64,000 nucleotides of DNA from Aliikangiella sp965214955 (GTDB lineage: Bacteria > Pseudomonadota > Gammaproteobacteria > Enterobacterales > Kangiellaceae): the NCBI GenBank assembly GCA_965214955.1, contig CBDCCU010000009.1, forward strand, positions 868,001 to 932,000. Direction: 5' to 3'. The position numbers and the translations under genes are program-made. Shown in pieces: positions 9,079 to 16,537 of the stretch (its first letter is position 1; every line of letters starts with the position of its first letter). The notes beneath the pieces are model-generated. The model was given only the letters and a program-made list of their open reading frames with translations, was not told the origin of the DNA and ran no database searches.

Positions 9079-9393
9079 ATGGATAACACAAGTGAGAAAA
9101 TCAGAAACAAATCCATTAAGCGTATTGCTAAAATATTCAATGTCGATGCAGACTCCCTGAGTGACGATTTGGATTTGACGATTGCATTTAAGCCTAGCGC
9201 CGTCAAATTTTGGAAGCTCAATCAATTTGACATGGTCTTGGATGACATTAGGGATTCAGCAGGTAATAACTCAATTGAACTTCTTAATAGTGGTGAGTTT
9301 GAAGTAAAAACTGTCAGGGACTACATCAAATTTATGATGATATGCTATGAAGAAAAACCCAAGCTTGTTCAATTAGTCTTGGGTGATATTTAG
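9079..9393 (+). CDS. Acyl-carrier-like (DUF1493-like) small protein, possible orphan immunity gene
   Basis: 104 residues from ATG 9079, with GAGGA (9064-9068) upstream. The frame is open back to 9013, so the start is uncertain. The pattern IKRIAKIFNVDADSLSDDL ... TVRDYIKFMM resembles the four-helix acyl-carrier fold of the DUF1493 group. Where carrier proteins have the phosphopantetheine Asp-Ser-Leu, this protein reads NQFD, so it is unlikely to be a working carrier. It lies just before the second rhs cassette. Possible roles are immunity or a remnant; the fold assignment is tentative. Confidence 0.55.
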   Translation: MDNTSEKIRNKSIKRIAKIFNVDADSLSDDLDLTIAFKPSAVKFWKLNQFDMVLDDIRDSAGNNSIELLNSGEFEVKTVRDYIKFMMICYEEKPKLVQLVLGDI

Positions 9394-9417
9394 CCGCTGT
9401 AACGTGTTTATAAATAG

Positions 9418-10194
9418 GTTGGCAGTACGGGAACTCACTATTATCTTTATGATGAAGCCGGGCAATTAATTGTAGAAAAATCGGGTAGCACTTGGAAAGA
9501 GTATATTTATTTGTATGGTCAAGTGGTTGGTTATGCCATAAATGGTCATTTATATTATGTTTATAATGATCATTTAGGACGCTCAGAAAAAATCACTAAT
9601 GCAGTACGGTCAACAGTATGGAGTGCTAATAACTTTGATTTTGACAGAAGTATTGGATTAGATTTAATTGATGGTTACAACTTAGGTTTTCCTGGTCAGT
9701 ATTGGGATGAGGAAACCGAATTGTATTACAATTATTTTAGAGATTATGATCCTAAGGTTGGTAGGTATGTTCAGAGTGATCCGATTAGGCTTCGCGCAGG
9801 GGTTAATACTTATGCTTATGTTTCTGCTAACCCAGTCACATTCATCGATCCATTTGGGTTGGCTAAAATATGCTATCGCCCACTTGATTCTTGGGCTACT
9901 CCAGTAGTTATTGGTAATCCTGGCTCTCAGGCCGATATAGATAATAATATAGTTGGTCATCAACATATCCTTTTTGATGATGGCAGTAATATTGGATTTG
10001 AGCCAGATGGTCTATTTTCCGAAGAAGGTCGAGAGGGAGAATATTCTAAGTGTGAATCAGGCTTTGATGATGAAAAATTAAAAGAAGCTGTGGCAAAGAC
10101 TCCTACAGGCAAATATGATTTCTTCTGGAAAGATAATAATTGTCAAGATTGGGTAAGCCGTGTCCTTACTAATTATAACAATGGTAAGAAATAA
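9418..10194 (+). CDS. Orphan Rhs core plus papain-like toxin tip (5'-truncated cassette)
   Basis: Homology to the full rhs core starts at 9401 (ACGTGTTTATAAAT). A TCG codon is changed to TAG at 9415-9417, and the frame is then open to 10194. There is no good start; the first plausible internal start is TTG 9511. The core is intact through DPFGL, followed by a tip of about 110 residues unrelated to the tip of the full gene. The tip contains GHQHILFDDG and, near the end, NNCQDWV. A His followed downstream by a Cys in this context suggests a permuted papain-like fold (NlpC/P60 or LRAT-like), acting as amidase, peptidase or acyltransferase (inference). It probably serves as a silent donor that can replace the expressed tip by recombination in the core, as known for orphan rhs-CT cassettes. 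Confidence 0.75.
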   Translation, partial: VGSTGTHYYLYDEAGQLIVEKSGSTWKEYIYLYGQVVGYAINGHLYYVYNDHLGRSEKITNAVRSTVWSANNFDFDRSIGLDLIDGYNLGFPGQYWDEETELYYNYFRDYDPKVGRYVQSDPIRLRAGVNTYAYVSANPVTFIDPFGLAKICYRPLDSWATPVVIGNPGSQADIDNNIVGHQHILFDDGSNIGFEPDGLFSEEGREGEYSKCESGFDDEKLKEAVAKTPTGKYDFFWKDNNCQDWVSRVLTNYNNGKK

Positions 10195-10725
10195 ATGAAG
10201 AAATTAGTTTATATTCTTATTTGCACAATTATTTTGTTAACAGCCACCCTTTATTGGTTAAAACCTGCTGAGTTTGGGCGTGTGCAGACATTGTTGTCAG
10301 ATAATAAATCATTTGCACCCCAAGTTGTTGTTCGGCCTCAGGGTATGAGCTACAAAAATAAAACTAGTTTTAATATAGCTTTCGACGACTATGATCATTA
10401 TGAAATTGGTTTTTTATTTGATGATAATAGCTTCCCATCATCGTTCAATAGTAGTGATGATAAATATGAGTTTTCTGGAGTAATTAAATTGCTACTAAAA
10501 TGCGACGATAAAATCATCGTAGATGAAGATATCCATACTTTTAAATCTTACTTTTATCAAAAAGAGGATATTAAATATATTAAAGAAGCAATTCTTTGGA
10601 ATTTTTCCATCCCAAGGGGAGCAATTAATATGCCTTGTTCTGGAGAAATTGTGTTCGATAAAGTAGATGATAAATTACTAAAGTTTAATCCTTCTCTATT
10701 TTATGCCCTCAAAGGGACGCCATAA
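10195..10725 (+). CDS. Signal-anchored periplasmic protein, candidate immunity protein for the papain-like tip
   Basis: ATG 10195 directly abuts the TAA of the rhs cassette. The 176 residues have a hydrophobic N-terminal segment (4-22, no lipobox) and a beta-rich soluble domain (FNIAFDDYDHYEIGFLF...), with Cys at about 102 and 146. A terminator follows at 10739. Position immediately after a toxin tip and probable periplasmic location fit immunity against a toxin acting in the periplasm, for example on peptidoglycan. Family not recognised; there is a loose resemblance to beta-sandwich DUF5625-type proteins, which I cannot verify. Confidence 0.65.
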   Translation: MKKLVYILICTIILLTATLYWLKPAEFGRVQTLLSDNKSFAPQVVVRPQGMSYKNKTSFNIAFDDYDHYEIGFLFDDNSFPSSFNSSDDKYEFSGVIKLLLKCDDKIIVDEDIHTFKSYFYQKEDIKYIKEAILWNFSIPRGAINMPCSGEIVFDKVDDKLLKFNPSLFYALKGTP

Positions 10726-10738
10726 ACTTTTTATATGT

Positions 10739-10765
10739 GCCTCCTTTGGAGGCTTTTATTATTTT
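10739..10765 (+). terminator. Rho-independent terminator after the orphan rhs cassette
   Basis: The perfect stem GCCTCC/GGAGGC has a TTT loop and is followed by a T-rich tail. Confidence 0.85.
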
Positions 10766-10805
10766 ATAGAGATCAATTTATTTTGTCGTTGCGGTCAGAT
10801 TAATT

Positions 10806-11003
10806 TTAAAAGAGTATGTTTATCTTAATGGTCAACCGATAGCGCAAATTATTGGTGAGGATATTTATTATTATCACAACTCCCACTTAGGTACACTAGA
10901 AAGAATTACTGATACTGAGAAAAATAGTGTTTGGCAAGCCAGTTATACCCCATTTGGTAAGGCGAGTATTTCGGTTGAGACGATAGAAAATAATATTCGT
11001 TTT
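10806..11003 (+). pseudogene. Rhs core remnant 3, from a different rhs lineage
   Basis: The frame from 10806 reads LKEYVYLNGQPIAQIIG, then YYYHNSHLGTLERITD and VWQASYTPFGKA...IENNIRF, and stops matching there. This is a typical Rhs core segment but clearly different from the local rhs (EYIYLYGQVVGYAING, VWSANNFDFD). It lacks both the beginning and the PGQYYD...DPFGL end. It records input from a second rhs gene, or an older and more diverged copy. No start codon or ribosome site was found. Confidence 0.8.
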
Positions 11004-11065
11004 CATAATATATATTCGTTGGCAGTCACATACCATCAACTCAAAAATCAGATAGGTAATATTTT

Positions 11066-11515
11066 ATGCAATTAAAGAAAAAAGTAATACTTATACTGGC
11101 TTTCATGTCAGTTCTTGCATTAAGTTATTACATTGGATGTTAGAGAGGGGAAAGTGAAGTAATTTATAAAGAAAGTAAAGGAGAAATAGCGATAAAGGTG
11201 TTACGCACAGGGAGTTTTATATCTGGTTATCAAGCTGAACTTTCTATAAAGAATTTAACAAGTGAGACTATAAATGTTCCTATGTTCAAATTTTATGATT
11301 CGCCAAATGAGTGGAGGAGTTTTATCGATGATATGTACTGGGTTCATGATAAAGAGTTTATCCTGATTTTTCATCCTAATTTATTTGCTCATAATAAAGA
11401 TATGTACCTTTTATCAAGTACTAAAAATAAGATGTTTGGTGATGTTAAAGTCTCATTCAATATTCCAAGTGATAGTGAGATAAAAAAAATACGAAAGTAT
11501 GTAGTAAAGGAATAA
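11066..11515 (+). pseudogene. Lipoprotein gene broken by a stop codon directly after the lipobox Cys
   Basis: ATG 11066 opens a 25-codon lipoprotein signal peptide (MQLKKKVILI...YYIGC). The next codon is TAG (11141-11143), and the same frame is then open to TAA 11513-11515, encoding a soluble beta-rich domain of about 123 residues. A single substitution in one codon would restore a normal 149-residue lipoprotein. A shorter protein could start at GTG 11198, but it would have no export signal and no evident ribosome site. Position after rhs remnant 3 suggests a decayed lipoprotein immunity gene (inference). Confidence 0.7.
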
Positions 11516-11596
11516 GTTTCTATTTAGAATTGTATCTCCATTATTTATTTTTAACAGTAAATGCAGCTTGTTCTTCACGATGTGGAAATTAAATAG

Positions 11597-11812
11597 ATGA
11601 AAACTTTTATTTTTAGATTCCTAGCAAGCGGAATAGGAGTGTTTATGTCTACTATGGGGTTTCATATGATGGAGGAACCATTCCAAAATGACATATTGAC
11701 TAAAGTTAATGCTGTAATAGGCATTATTATTGGTATTTATTTTGTTTATTATGGTATTACAGGCAATACTACGCTAATGAAAGCATTTCAAAAAACTACT
11801 AAGGAAGAGTAG
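11597..11812 (+). CDS. Small two-helix membrane protein
   Basis: 71 residues from ATG 11597 with hydrophobic helices at about 4-22 and 37-55. No family is recognised. It is part of the accessory island with no clear operon partner. A weak purine-rich stretch precedes the start. Confidence 0.5.
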   Translation: MKTFIFRFLASGIGVFMSTMGFHMMEEPFQNDILTKVNAVIGIIIGIYFVYYGITGNTTLMKAFQKTTKEE

Positions 11813-11865
11813 TTGTTACTTGGAGAATTTGAGTGTGAGATAATTATGTTTTCTATGCTTATTGA

Positions 11866-11874
11866 GGGGGGGGG
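11866..11874 (+). repeat. Nine-G homopolymer upstream of a coiled-coil gene
   Basis: An uninterrupted run of nine G overlaps the ribosome site (GGAGG, 11873-11877) of the gene starting at 11888. Such tracts are prone to slippage. A change of length would alter the leader, or would open a short upstream frame starting at ATG 11846. Confidence 0.8.
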
Positions 11875-11887
11875 AGGTTAGAGATTA

Positions 11888-12313
11888 ATGAGGATGTGTG
11901 CACTGAATGCCTTGATAGCTGATGGTTATGTTATTCTTGACAAATATGCTGACCAATACTTCATAACACCGAGTGATTTTGGGCATGTTCTGACAAACGA
12001 ACTCAAGCAAATTCAGAATGAAGATGACTTGGCAAAAAAATGTATTCAAATTGATGACGATAATAGTAGTTTGAAGACTGAATTAAGTTGCATTAAATTA
12101 AAATATGAGCAACAAGTTTCTAATATAAAATCTCAAGCTGTTAGCAAAATTAACTCAACAACGAAAAAATTAGAACAAAGAATAGAAAGCCTTCATGATC
12201 GAAATAAAAAATTAATGCTAGTAGTAACAATACTTTCGTTAGCTTTAGGTTTTTTATCTACTCATATTTTTTTCAAAGTTAAATATATGTTAGTAATCGT
12301 TCCTTATCATTAA
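11888..12313 (+). CDS. Coiled-coil protein with C-terminal membrane helix
   Basis: 141 residues from ATG 11888, with GGAGG about 10 nt upstream inside the G-tract. The N-terminal 35 residues look globular (ALIADGYVILDKYADQYFITP). Residues about 38-110 form a Lys/Glu-rich coiled coil, and about 111-130 form a membrane helix near the C-terminus (LMLVVTILSLALGF). No family is recognised. The repeat copy at 12364 follows it and closes the rhs island. Confidence 0.6.
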   Translation: MRMCALNALIADGYVILDKYADQYFITPSDFGHVLTNELKQIQNEDDLAKKCIQIDDDNSSLKTELSCIKLKYEQQVSNIKSQAVSKINSTTKKLEQRIESLHDRNKKLMLVVTILSLALGFLSTHIFFKVKYMLVIVPYH

Positions 12314-12363
12314 AAGTTCCTGCATATGGGAAAGTGTTCATATGAACCTGAGTTTTGGTCAGC

Positions 12364-12537
12364 ATTAAACTTGAAGCGGTTTACTTTTTAAGTGAGCTGC
12401 TTTTTTATTTTTATATGAAAAGATTGTGTGGTCTTGATGGTATTAACTTACAGTTTTGCTTGTTTTAAATCTTTCGATTTGTTTGTATATTTTGTCATCA
12501 TTGTTTTTTTTGCAGGTTGGTTTTATGTTTTTATCGA
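12364..12537. repeat. Terminator-plus-leader dispersed repeat, copy 3
   Basis: It is closely similar to 1762-1935, including the terminator hairpin GCGGTTTACTT...AAGTGAGCTGC (12376-12400) with a T-run. It forms the 3' border of the rhs island and the leader of the next gene. Confidence 0.8.
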
Positions 12538-12556
12538 ATAACTATTAAGAGCCAAG

Positions 12557-13078
12557 ATGAGAAAACTTCTGCAAATCTATTTAATATTCTATTCATTTAA
12601 GTGTTTCGCGCTTGAGCCAAAAGCAAACTTATCTGCGGAAGATATGTATGAAAAGGCTGATTCAATAGTGATTATTCAACTTCAAAAAGGTGAATTTAAG
12701 TCAGGTATTGGTGATGTTTATACTCTATGTGGTAAAGTAAAAGCGACATTTAAGGGAAAAGTTGAAAATAAAATCTGTATTCAAGACGGTGATGATTACG
12801 GTTCAGAATGTTATGAAAAAATTCTCGGAAGGCATTATTTTGCTTTTTTAAACAAGTCTCACTTTGGATTCTCTGCACTTTGGACGAGAGATTCTGTTTT
12901 CCAAGTTTATGATGATGGAGCAATAGAAAAGCCTCAAAAATGGCTGCCAGTTAAATGTGATGTTGAGCCAGAGCCTTTTCATGATTGTGAGATTGGAAAA
13001 GCATGCATAATTCCAGAGCATATCAATGTACGTACCTCTCGAATTTTCAAATATGTTCTTAATCAAAGTCAGCAATAA
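12557..13078 (+). CDS. Secreted hypothetical protein, possibly NTR/TIMP-like
   Basis: 173 residues from ATG 12557 with a signal peptide (cleavage near CFA-LE, about residue 18). The mature part has several Cys residues and the pattern YEKADSIVIIQL...YTLCGKVKATFKGK, which recalls bacterial netrin/TIMP-like OB-fold proteins; this is tentative. The last codons (NQSQQ and stop) lie in the first unit of the 244-bp tandem array, so the array began with the 3' end of this gene. Confidence 0.65.
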   Translation: MRKLLQIYLIFYSFKCFALEPKANLSAEDMYEKADSIVIIQLQKGEFKSGIGDVYTLCGKVKATFKGKVENKICIQDGDDYGSECYEKILGRHYFAFLNKSHFGFSALWTRDSVFQVYDDGAIEKPQKWLPVKCDVEPEPFHDCEIGKACIIPEHINVRTSRIFKYVLNQSQQ

Positions 13079-13792
13079 CCGAGAAATAGGGCGGGCTGAT
13101 GTGAATGTAGAGTAAATACCCTTCGACAAGCTCAGGGTGAGCGGTATGTAAATATCTTGAGTGATCGAAGGGGCAAAATTAAGCCTAAGTCCAGCTCATC
13201 TTTAACGATTAAATTCAACCTAAACTCCGTTCCCCCTGAGCCTGTCGAAGGGTAAGTAATACTAAACTCTTCTCGTTCCCATGCTCCCGCGTGGGAACGA
13301 GAAAAATCAAAGCCAGCAATAACCGAGAAATAGGGCGGGCTGATGTGAATGTAGAGTAAATACCCTTCGACAAGCTCAGGGTGAGCGGTATGTAAATACC
13401 TTGAGTGATCTAAGAGACAAAATTAAGCCTAAGTCCAGCTCATCTTTAATGATTAAATTCAACCTAAATTCCGTTCCCCCTGAGCCTGTCGAAGGGTAAG
13501 TAATACTAAACTCTTCTCGCTCCCATGCTCCCGCGTGGGAACGAGAAAAATCGAAGCCAGTAATAACCGAGAAATAGGGCGGGCTGATGTGAATGTAGAG
13601 TAAATACCCTTCGACAAGCTCAGGGTGAGCGGTATGTAAATACCTTGAGTGATCTAAGAGACAAAATTAAGCCTAAGTCTAGCTCATCTTTAACGATTAA
13701 ATTCAACCTAAACTCCGTTCCCCCTGAGCCTGTCGAAGGGTAAGTAATACTAAACTCTTCTCGTTCCCACGCGGGAGCATAGGAACGAGAAG
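13061..13792. repeat. Three-unit 244-bp tandem array containing REP-like palindromes
   Basis: Units start at 13061, 13305 and 13549, exactly 244 bp apart. Each begins with the last 18 bp of the upstream coding sequence, then an inverted-repeat pair CCCTTCGACAAGCTCAGGG ... CCCTGAGCCTGTCGAAGGG (13119-13252 in unit 1), then a CTCGTTCCC...GGGAACGAG hairpin (13272-13301). Units 2 and 3 are more alike than unit 1. The hairpin of unit 3 is in the opposite orientation. No gene lies within 13079-13872. Confidence 0.85.
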
Positions 13793-13872
13793 TTGTCTAT
13801 TGTTGGTGTGGATTATTGTGGGTATGATGGTTGTCTTAAAACCACTATGCTGTAGCTGAGTAGGAATATCTT

Positions 13873-14184
13873 ATGAACAAAATAAACAAAAATATCCCAA
13901 TTAAAATTAACCCTATAATTCGGTGGGCAGGAATAGTATTGACTATTTTTTCTTTACTTGTTGAATTAGTAATTGTGCTTGGTTTATTTGGAGTTCTTGA
14001 GTTTGGTAATATCTATACCTATATATCGCTCATACCGATAAGCTATTTCTTGCTCATAGTCGGACCTATTTGTTTTATGGGGTATATTCCTTACTTTGTA
14101 ACACTCTTTCTGCCTGATAGAGTAGTTCAATATTTGCCTCGTGACGTGTCTGAGCTTCTAAATGATTACGACATAAAACTGTAG
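13873..14184 (+). CDS. Small polytopic membrane protein
   Basis: 103 residues from ATG 13873, with AGGA (13862-13865) upstream. About three hydrophobic segments (roughly 17-37, 45-62 and 64-84). No family is recognised and no partner gene is evident. Confidence 0.55.
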   Translation: MNKINKNIPIKINPIIRWAGIVLTIFSLLVELVIVLGLFGVLEFGNIYTYISLIPISYFLLIVGPICFMGYIPYFVTLFLPDRVVQYLPRDVSELLNDYDIKL

Positions 14185-14241
14185 ATTTATGAAAACTCTA
14201 TTGATGGAGCTATACAGGATGTTTTCGAGAAACATCCACTC

Positions 14242-14913
14242 TTAATCATTGGTTCCGCGACTAACGTAAATATCGCCATTGCGCAATCTATGTACCATTC
14301 GATTGCGCATAAGCTTTGTAGGATGCTTGTTTAGCTTTAGTAATGCGAGTTGAAAATCTCTGAATGCTATAGAGTTTTCTTCCTTACTTCCAAGCAAGTC
14401 GATTTTAACCTTGCACTGAGTGTTCTTGCATTCGACATATAATACATTCAAGTTAGGTATCCTATTTAAACCAGAATTTTGCTCTATTCCGCCAACATCA
14501 AAAATCTGCTCTGTCAGCCTAGGTGCCCACTCGGGGTCGTACTCTTCAGTATCAAATGACTCAGAACGTCTTTTGCCATTTCTGAAGAACTCTCCGAATG
14601 TCTTTTCTTCTTCTGGTTTAAACTTTTTTTTGTAAGTGCTTGCTGCTTCTATAGGAGCAACAAATTGAGAGGTATCTTCTGTTTTCTCAATAATTTTAGA
14701 AGTTGTTTTGGTACTCTCAGTTTTGGCTTTTTCAACTTCAGTACTGCCAGTTTTTTCGAGAAGAGTTTTAACACTTTTTAACGATGCCTTTTTTTTCGTT
14801 TCAGACTCTTCTTGTGAAATAGCATTATTGTTCGAATTATTAATTTGAAAAATAAAAAATACGACATTAGCTAAGATACAAAAAAACAAAACACCAATTA
14901 GTTTTTTTTGCAT
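14242..14913 (-). CDS. Membrane-anchored hypothetical protein with Lys/Glu linker
   Basis: 223 residues. The start is ATG at 14913-14911, which has AAGGAG 6 nt upstream; longer in-frame starts lack this and would bury the membrane helix. The helix (about 5-24) is followed by a charged, low-complexity Lys/Glu/Thr linker (about 25-100) and a C-terminal domain with the Cys pair VECKNTQCKV, likely a disulfide in the periplasm. The family is not recognised. The linker could span the periplasm or peptidoglycan. Confidence 0.65.
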   Translation of the reverse strand: MQKKLIGVLFFCILANVVFFIFQINNSNNNAISQEESETKKKASLKSVKTLLEKTGSTEVEKAKTESTKTTSKIIEKTEDTSQFVAPIEAASTYKKKFKPEEEKTFGEFFRNGKRRSESFDTEEYDPEWAPRLTEQIFDVGGIEQNSGLNRIPNLNVLYVECKNTQCKVKIDLLGSKEENSIAFRDFQLALLKLNKHPTKLMRNRMVHRLRNGDIYVSRGTND

Positions 14914-15533
14914 TGTTACTCCTTTTAAATAAGGGTGAAATTTATAAGTGCCCTTAAGTTTGCTGTTAATATTATTTCGCTCTATCGTCAATTTCCTCAA
15001 CGCTGTTTTGAGCTAGAGCGCTTGTGCCATCATCGCAGACTTCTTTTTTTGAATTGACATACTTTTAACTTACTGTCAAAAATTAAATTCAGAGTGTAAC
15101 AAGTATTTCTTAGCAAAACCAACCTCTTGCAGAATAAAAAACAGGCAGGTATTTTAATAACAAAAATCACTAATAAATCCAGGCCGTCACTATAATTCAT
15201 TGTTTTGTTCGATTTAAAAAAGAACACAATCGACCGCTATTCTTGACTGTGTTGGTTATGCTCTAATTAGTGTGTAAGGAAACTACCAAGCAGCTAATTT
15301 TGATTTGGTTAGTCATGAGTATGGGGTTTTATGATCTAATGGCTAATTATCCTAAAGGTTTAATTTATAATTATTTTGCAGTGATGGTGCTATTTTTTCA
15401 ATTCAGTTATGCTTGATGTTTAACTCAAATCGAACTAGGCTTTTTAATTACAATGGGATGAGATGGACACATAGAATGCTTAATAATTGTCAGGATTAAA
15501 GAAGCTATTAATTTCAAGTTAAAGGAACTAAAA
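14914..15533. other. Long intergenic region without a gene
   Basis: 620 bp, AT-rich, between divergent genes. It contains a TTGACA...TGTCAA inverted repeat (about 15053-15078), which could be part of a promoter or operator. I see no credible gene. Confidence 0.5.
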
Positions 15534-16259
15534 ATGAAGCAATTAATTTTTTATTTCTCTCTATTTATAATTCTTATAAGCATAGTGATTCTGTTTTTTG
15601 TTAATTCTTTGCCGTATACCGAATCTACTATTTCAGAACAACAAAAACATTCAGCAAATATTTTATCTTTAAACCAAAATCATAATAAAGATAAAATAAA
15701 TCAATTCGTACAATCAAATTCTTTCATTACACACCCTAAAAAAGATAGTAAGCAACATAACATAAACAAAGAAATAGAGCCTAATATTGGAGAGTGGATA
15801 TTTGATGGTGAGGTAATGAGAGGAAAAATAAAATATGGTGATAAAATATTTAAAACAACTTGGGGAGTTCCTGGCGGTTCTGAAAGAGGTTATAACCTAT
15901 ATGTTCAAAATAGCCCGTATCTAGATTATGATGATGAGACTTTAATAAGTATCGCCGAACAAGGTGATAAAATTGCAGAGTTGTTAATAGGAAACCGACT
16001 TTTAAATCAAGATGGTAAGTTTAAACAAGCTCAAGAGTATCTAGTTAGTGCTTCAAAAAAAGGTTATACAGCAGGCTATGACACTTTACGCCGTCATTAT
16101 TATTTTAAGAGTGATTTTATAAAAGCTTATTCTTTTCAACTATTAATGGCTCATGCTGGTGATGAGTACGCGAACTCTGAAAAAAGTATAGGGTATATCG
16201 CTACTAAGCACTTAACTAATGAACAAATTAAAGAGGCAAAGTCTCTCTTAATAAAATAA
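15534..16259 (+). CDS. Signal-anchored protein with Sel1-like repeats
   Basis: 241 residues from ATG 15534, with AAAGGA upstream. An N-terminal hydrophobic anchor (about 4-24) is followed by a polar linker. The C-terminal half (about 145-235) has helical repeats of the Sel1/TPR type (GDKIAELLIGNRLL, FKQAQEYLVSASKKGYTAGYDTL, AYSFQLLMAHAGDEYA). Such proteins act as periplasmic protein-binding scaffolds. The exact role is unknown. Confidence 0.65.
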   Translation: MKQLIFYFSLFIILISIVILFFVNSLPYTESTISEQQKHSANILSLNQNHNKDKINQFVQSNSFITHPKKDSKQHNINKEIEPNIGEWIFDGEVMRGKIKYGDKIFKTTWGVPGGSERGYNLYVQNSPYLDYDDETLISIAEQGDKIAELLIGNRLLNQDGKFKQAQEYLVSASKKGYTAGYDTLRRHYYFKSDFIKAYSFQLLMAHAGDEYANSEKSIGYIATKHLTNEQIKEAKSLLIK

Positions 16260-16271
16260 AGTTATAATATT

Positions 16272-16521
16272 CTCGTTCCCAAGCTCCCGCGTGGGAATGC
16301 ATACGCAATTTCCATTATGGGCAGAAGTTGCTACAAAATAACCAACCCTAATAAGCCACGTTTTATTGCTTTAGTTGTTTTACTCTGACTCCCTGTTTTT
16401 ACTCGTCACTAAACCATTAATATTCTAGTGCTAGAGATTATTTGGTCAATGTAGAGTTGCTAGAAGTTTATCGTCAGTGGTAACTTAAGTATGCATTCCC
16501 ACGCGGGAACATGGGAACGAG
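16272..16521. mobile_element. MITE-like element with terminal inverted repeats, copy B
   Basis: A 250-bp segment from CTCGTTCCCAAGC to GGGAACGAG, closely similar to 2709-2957 along its whole length, with the same non-coding interior. Like copy A, it sits a few bases after the stop codon of an accessory gene. Confidence 0.7.
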
Positions 16522-16537
16522 TCATCCACCAAACGTA

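Noticed and set aside
11141..11143. TAG read as a recoded codon (pyrrolysine or suppressor)
   Set aside because: Nothing else in the window suggests amber recoding, and the gene lies among other decayed cassettes; inactivation is simpler.
13061..13792. Regularly spaced repeats that might be taken for a CRISPR array
   Set aside because: Units are 244 bp and repeat along their whole length; there are no short repeats with unique spacers and no cas genes.
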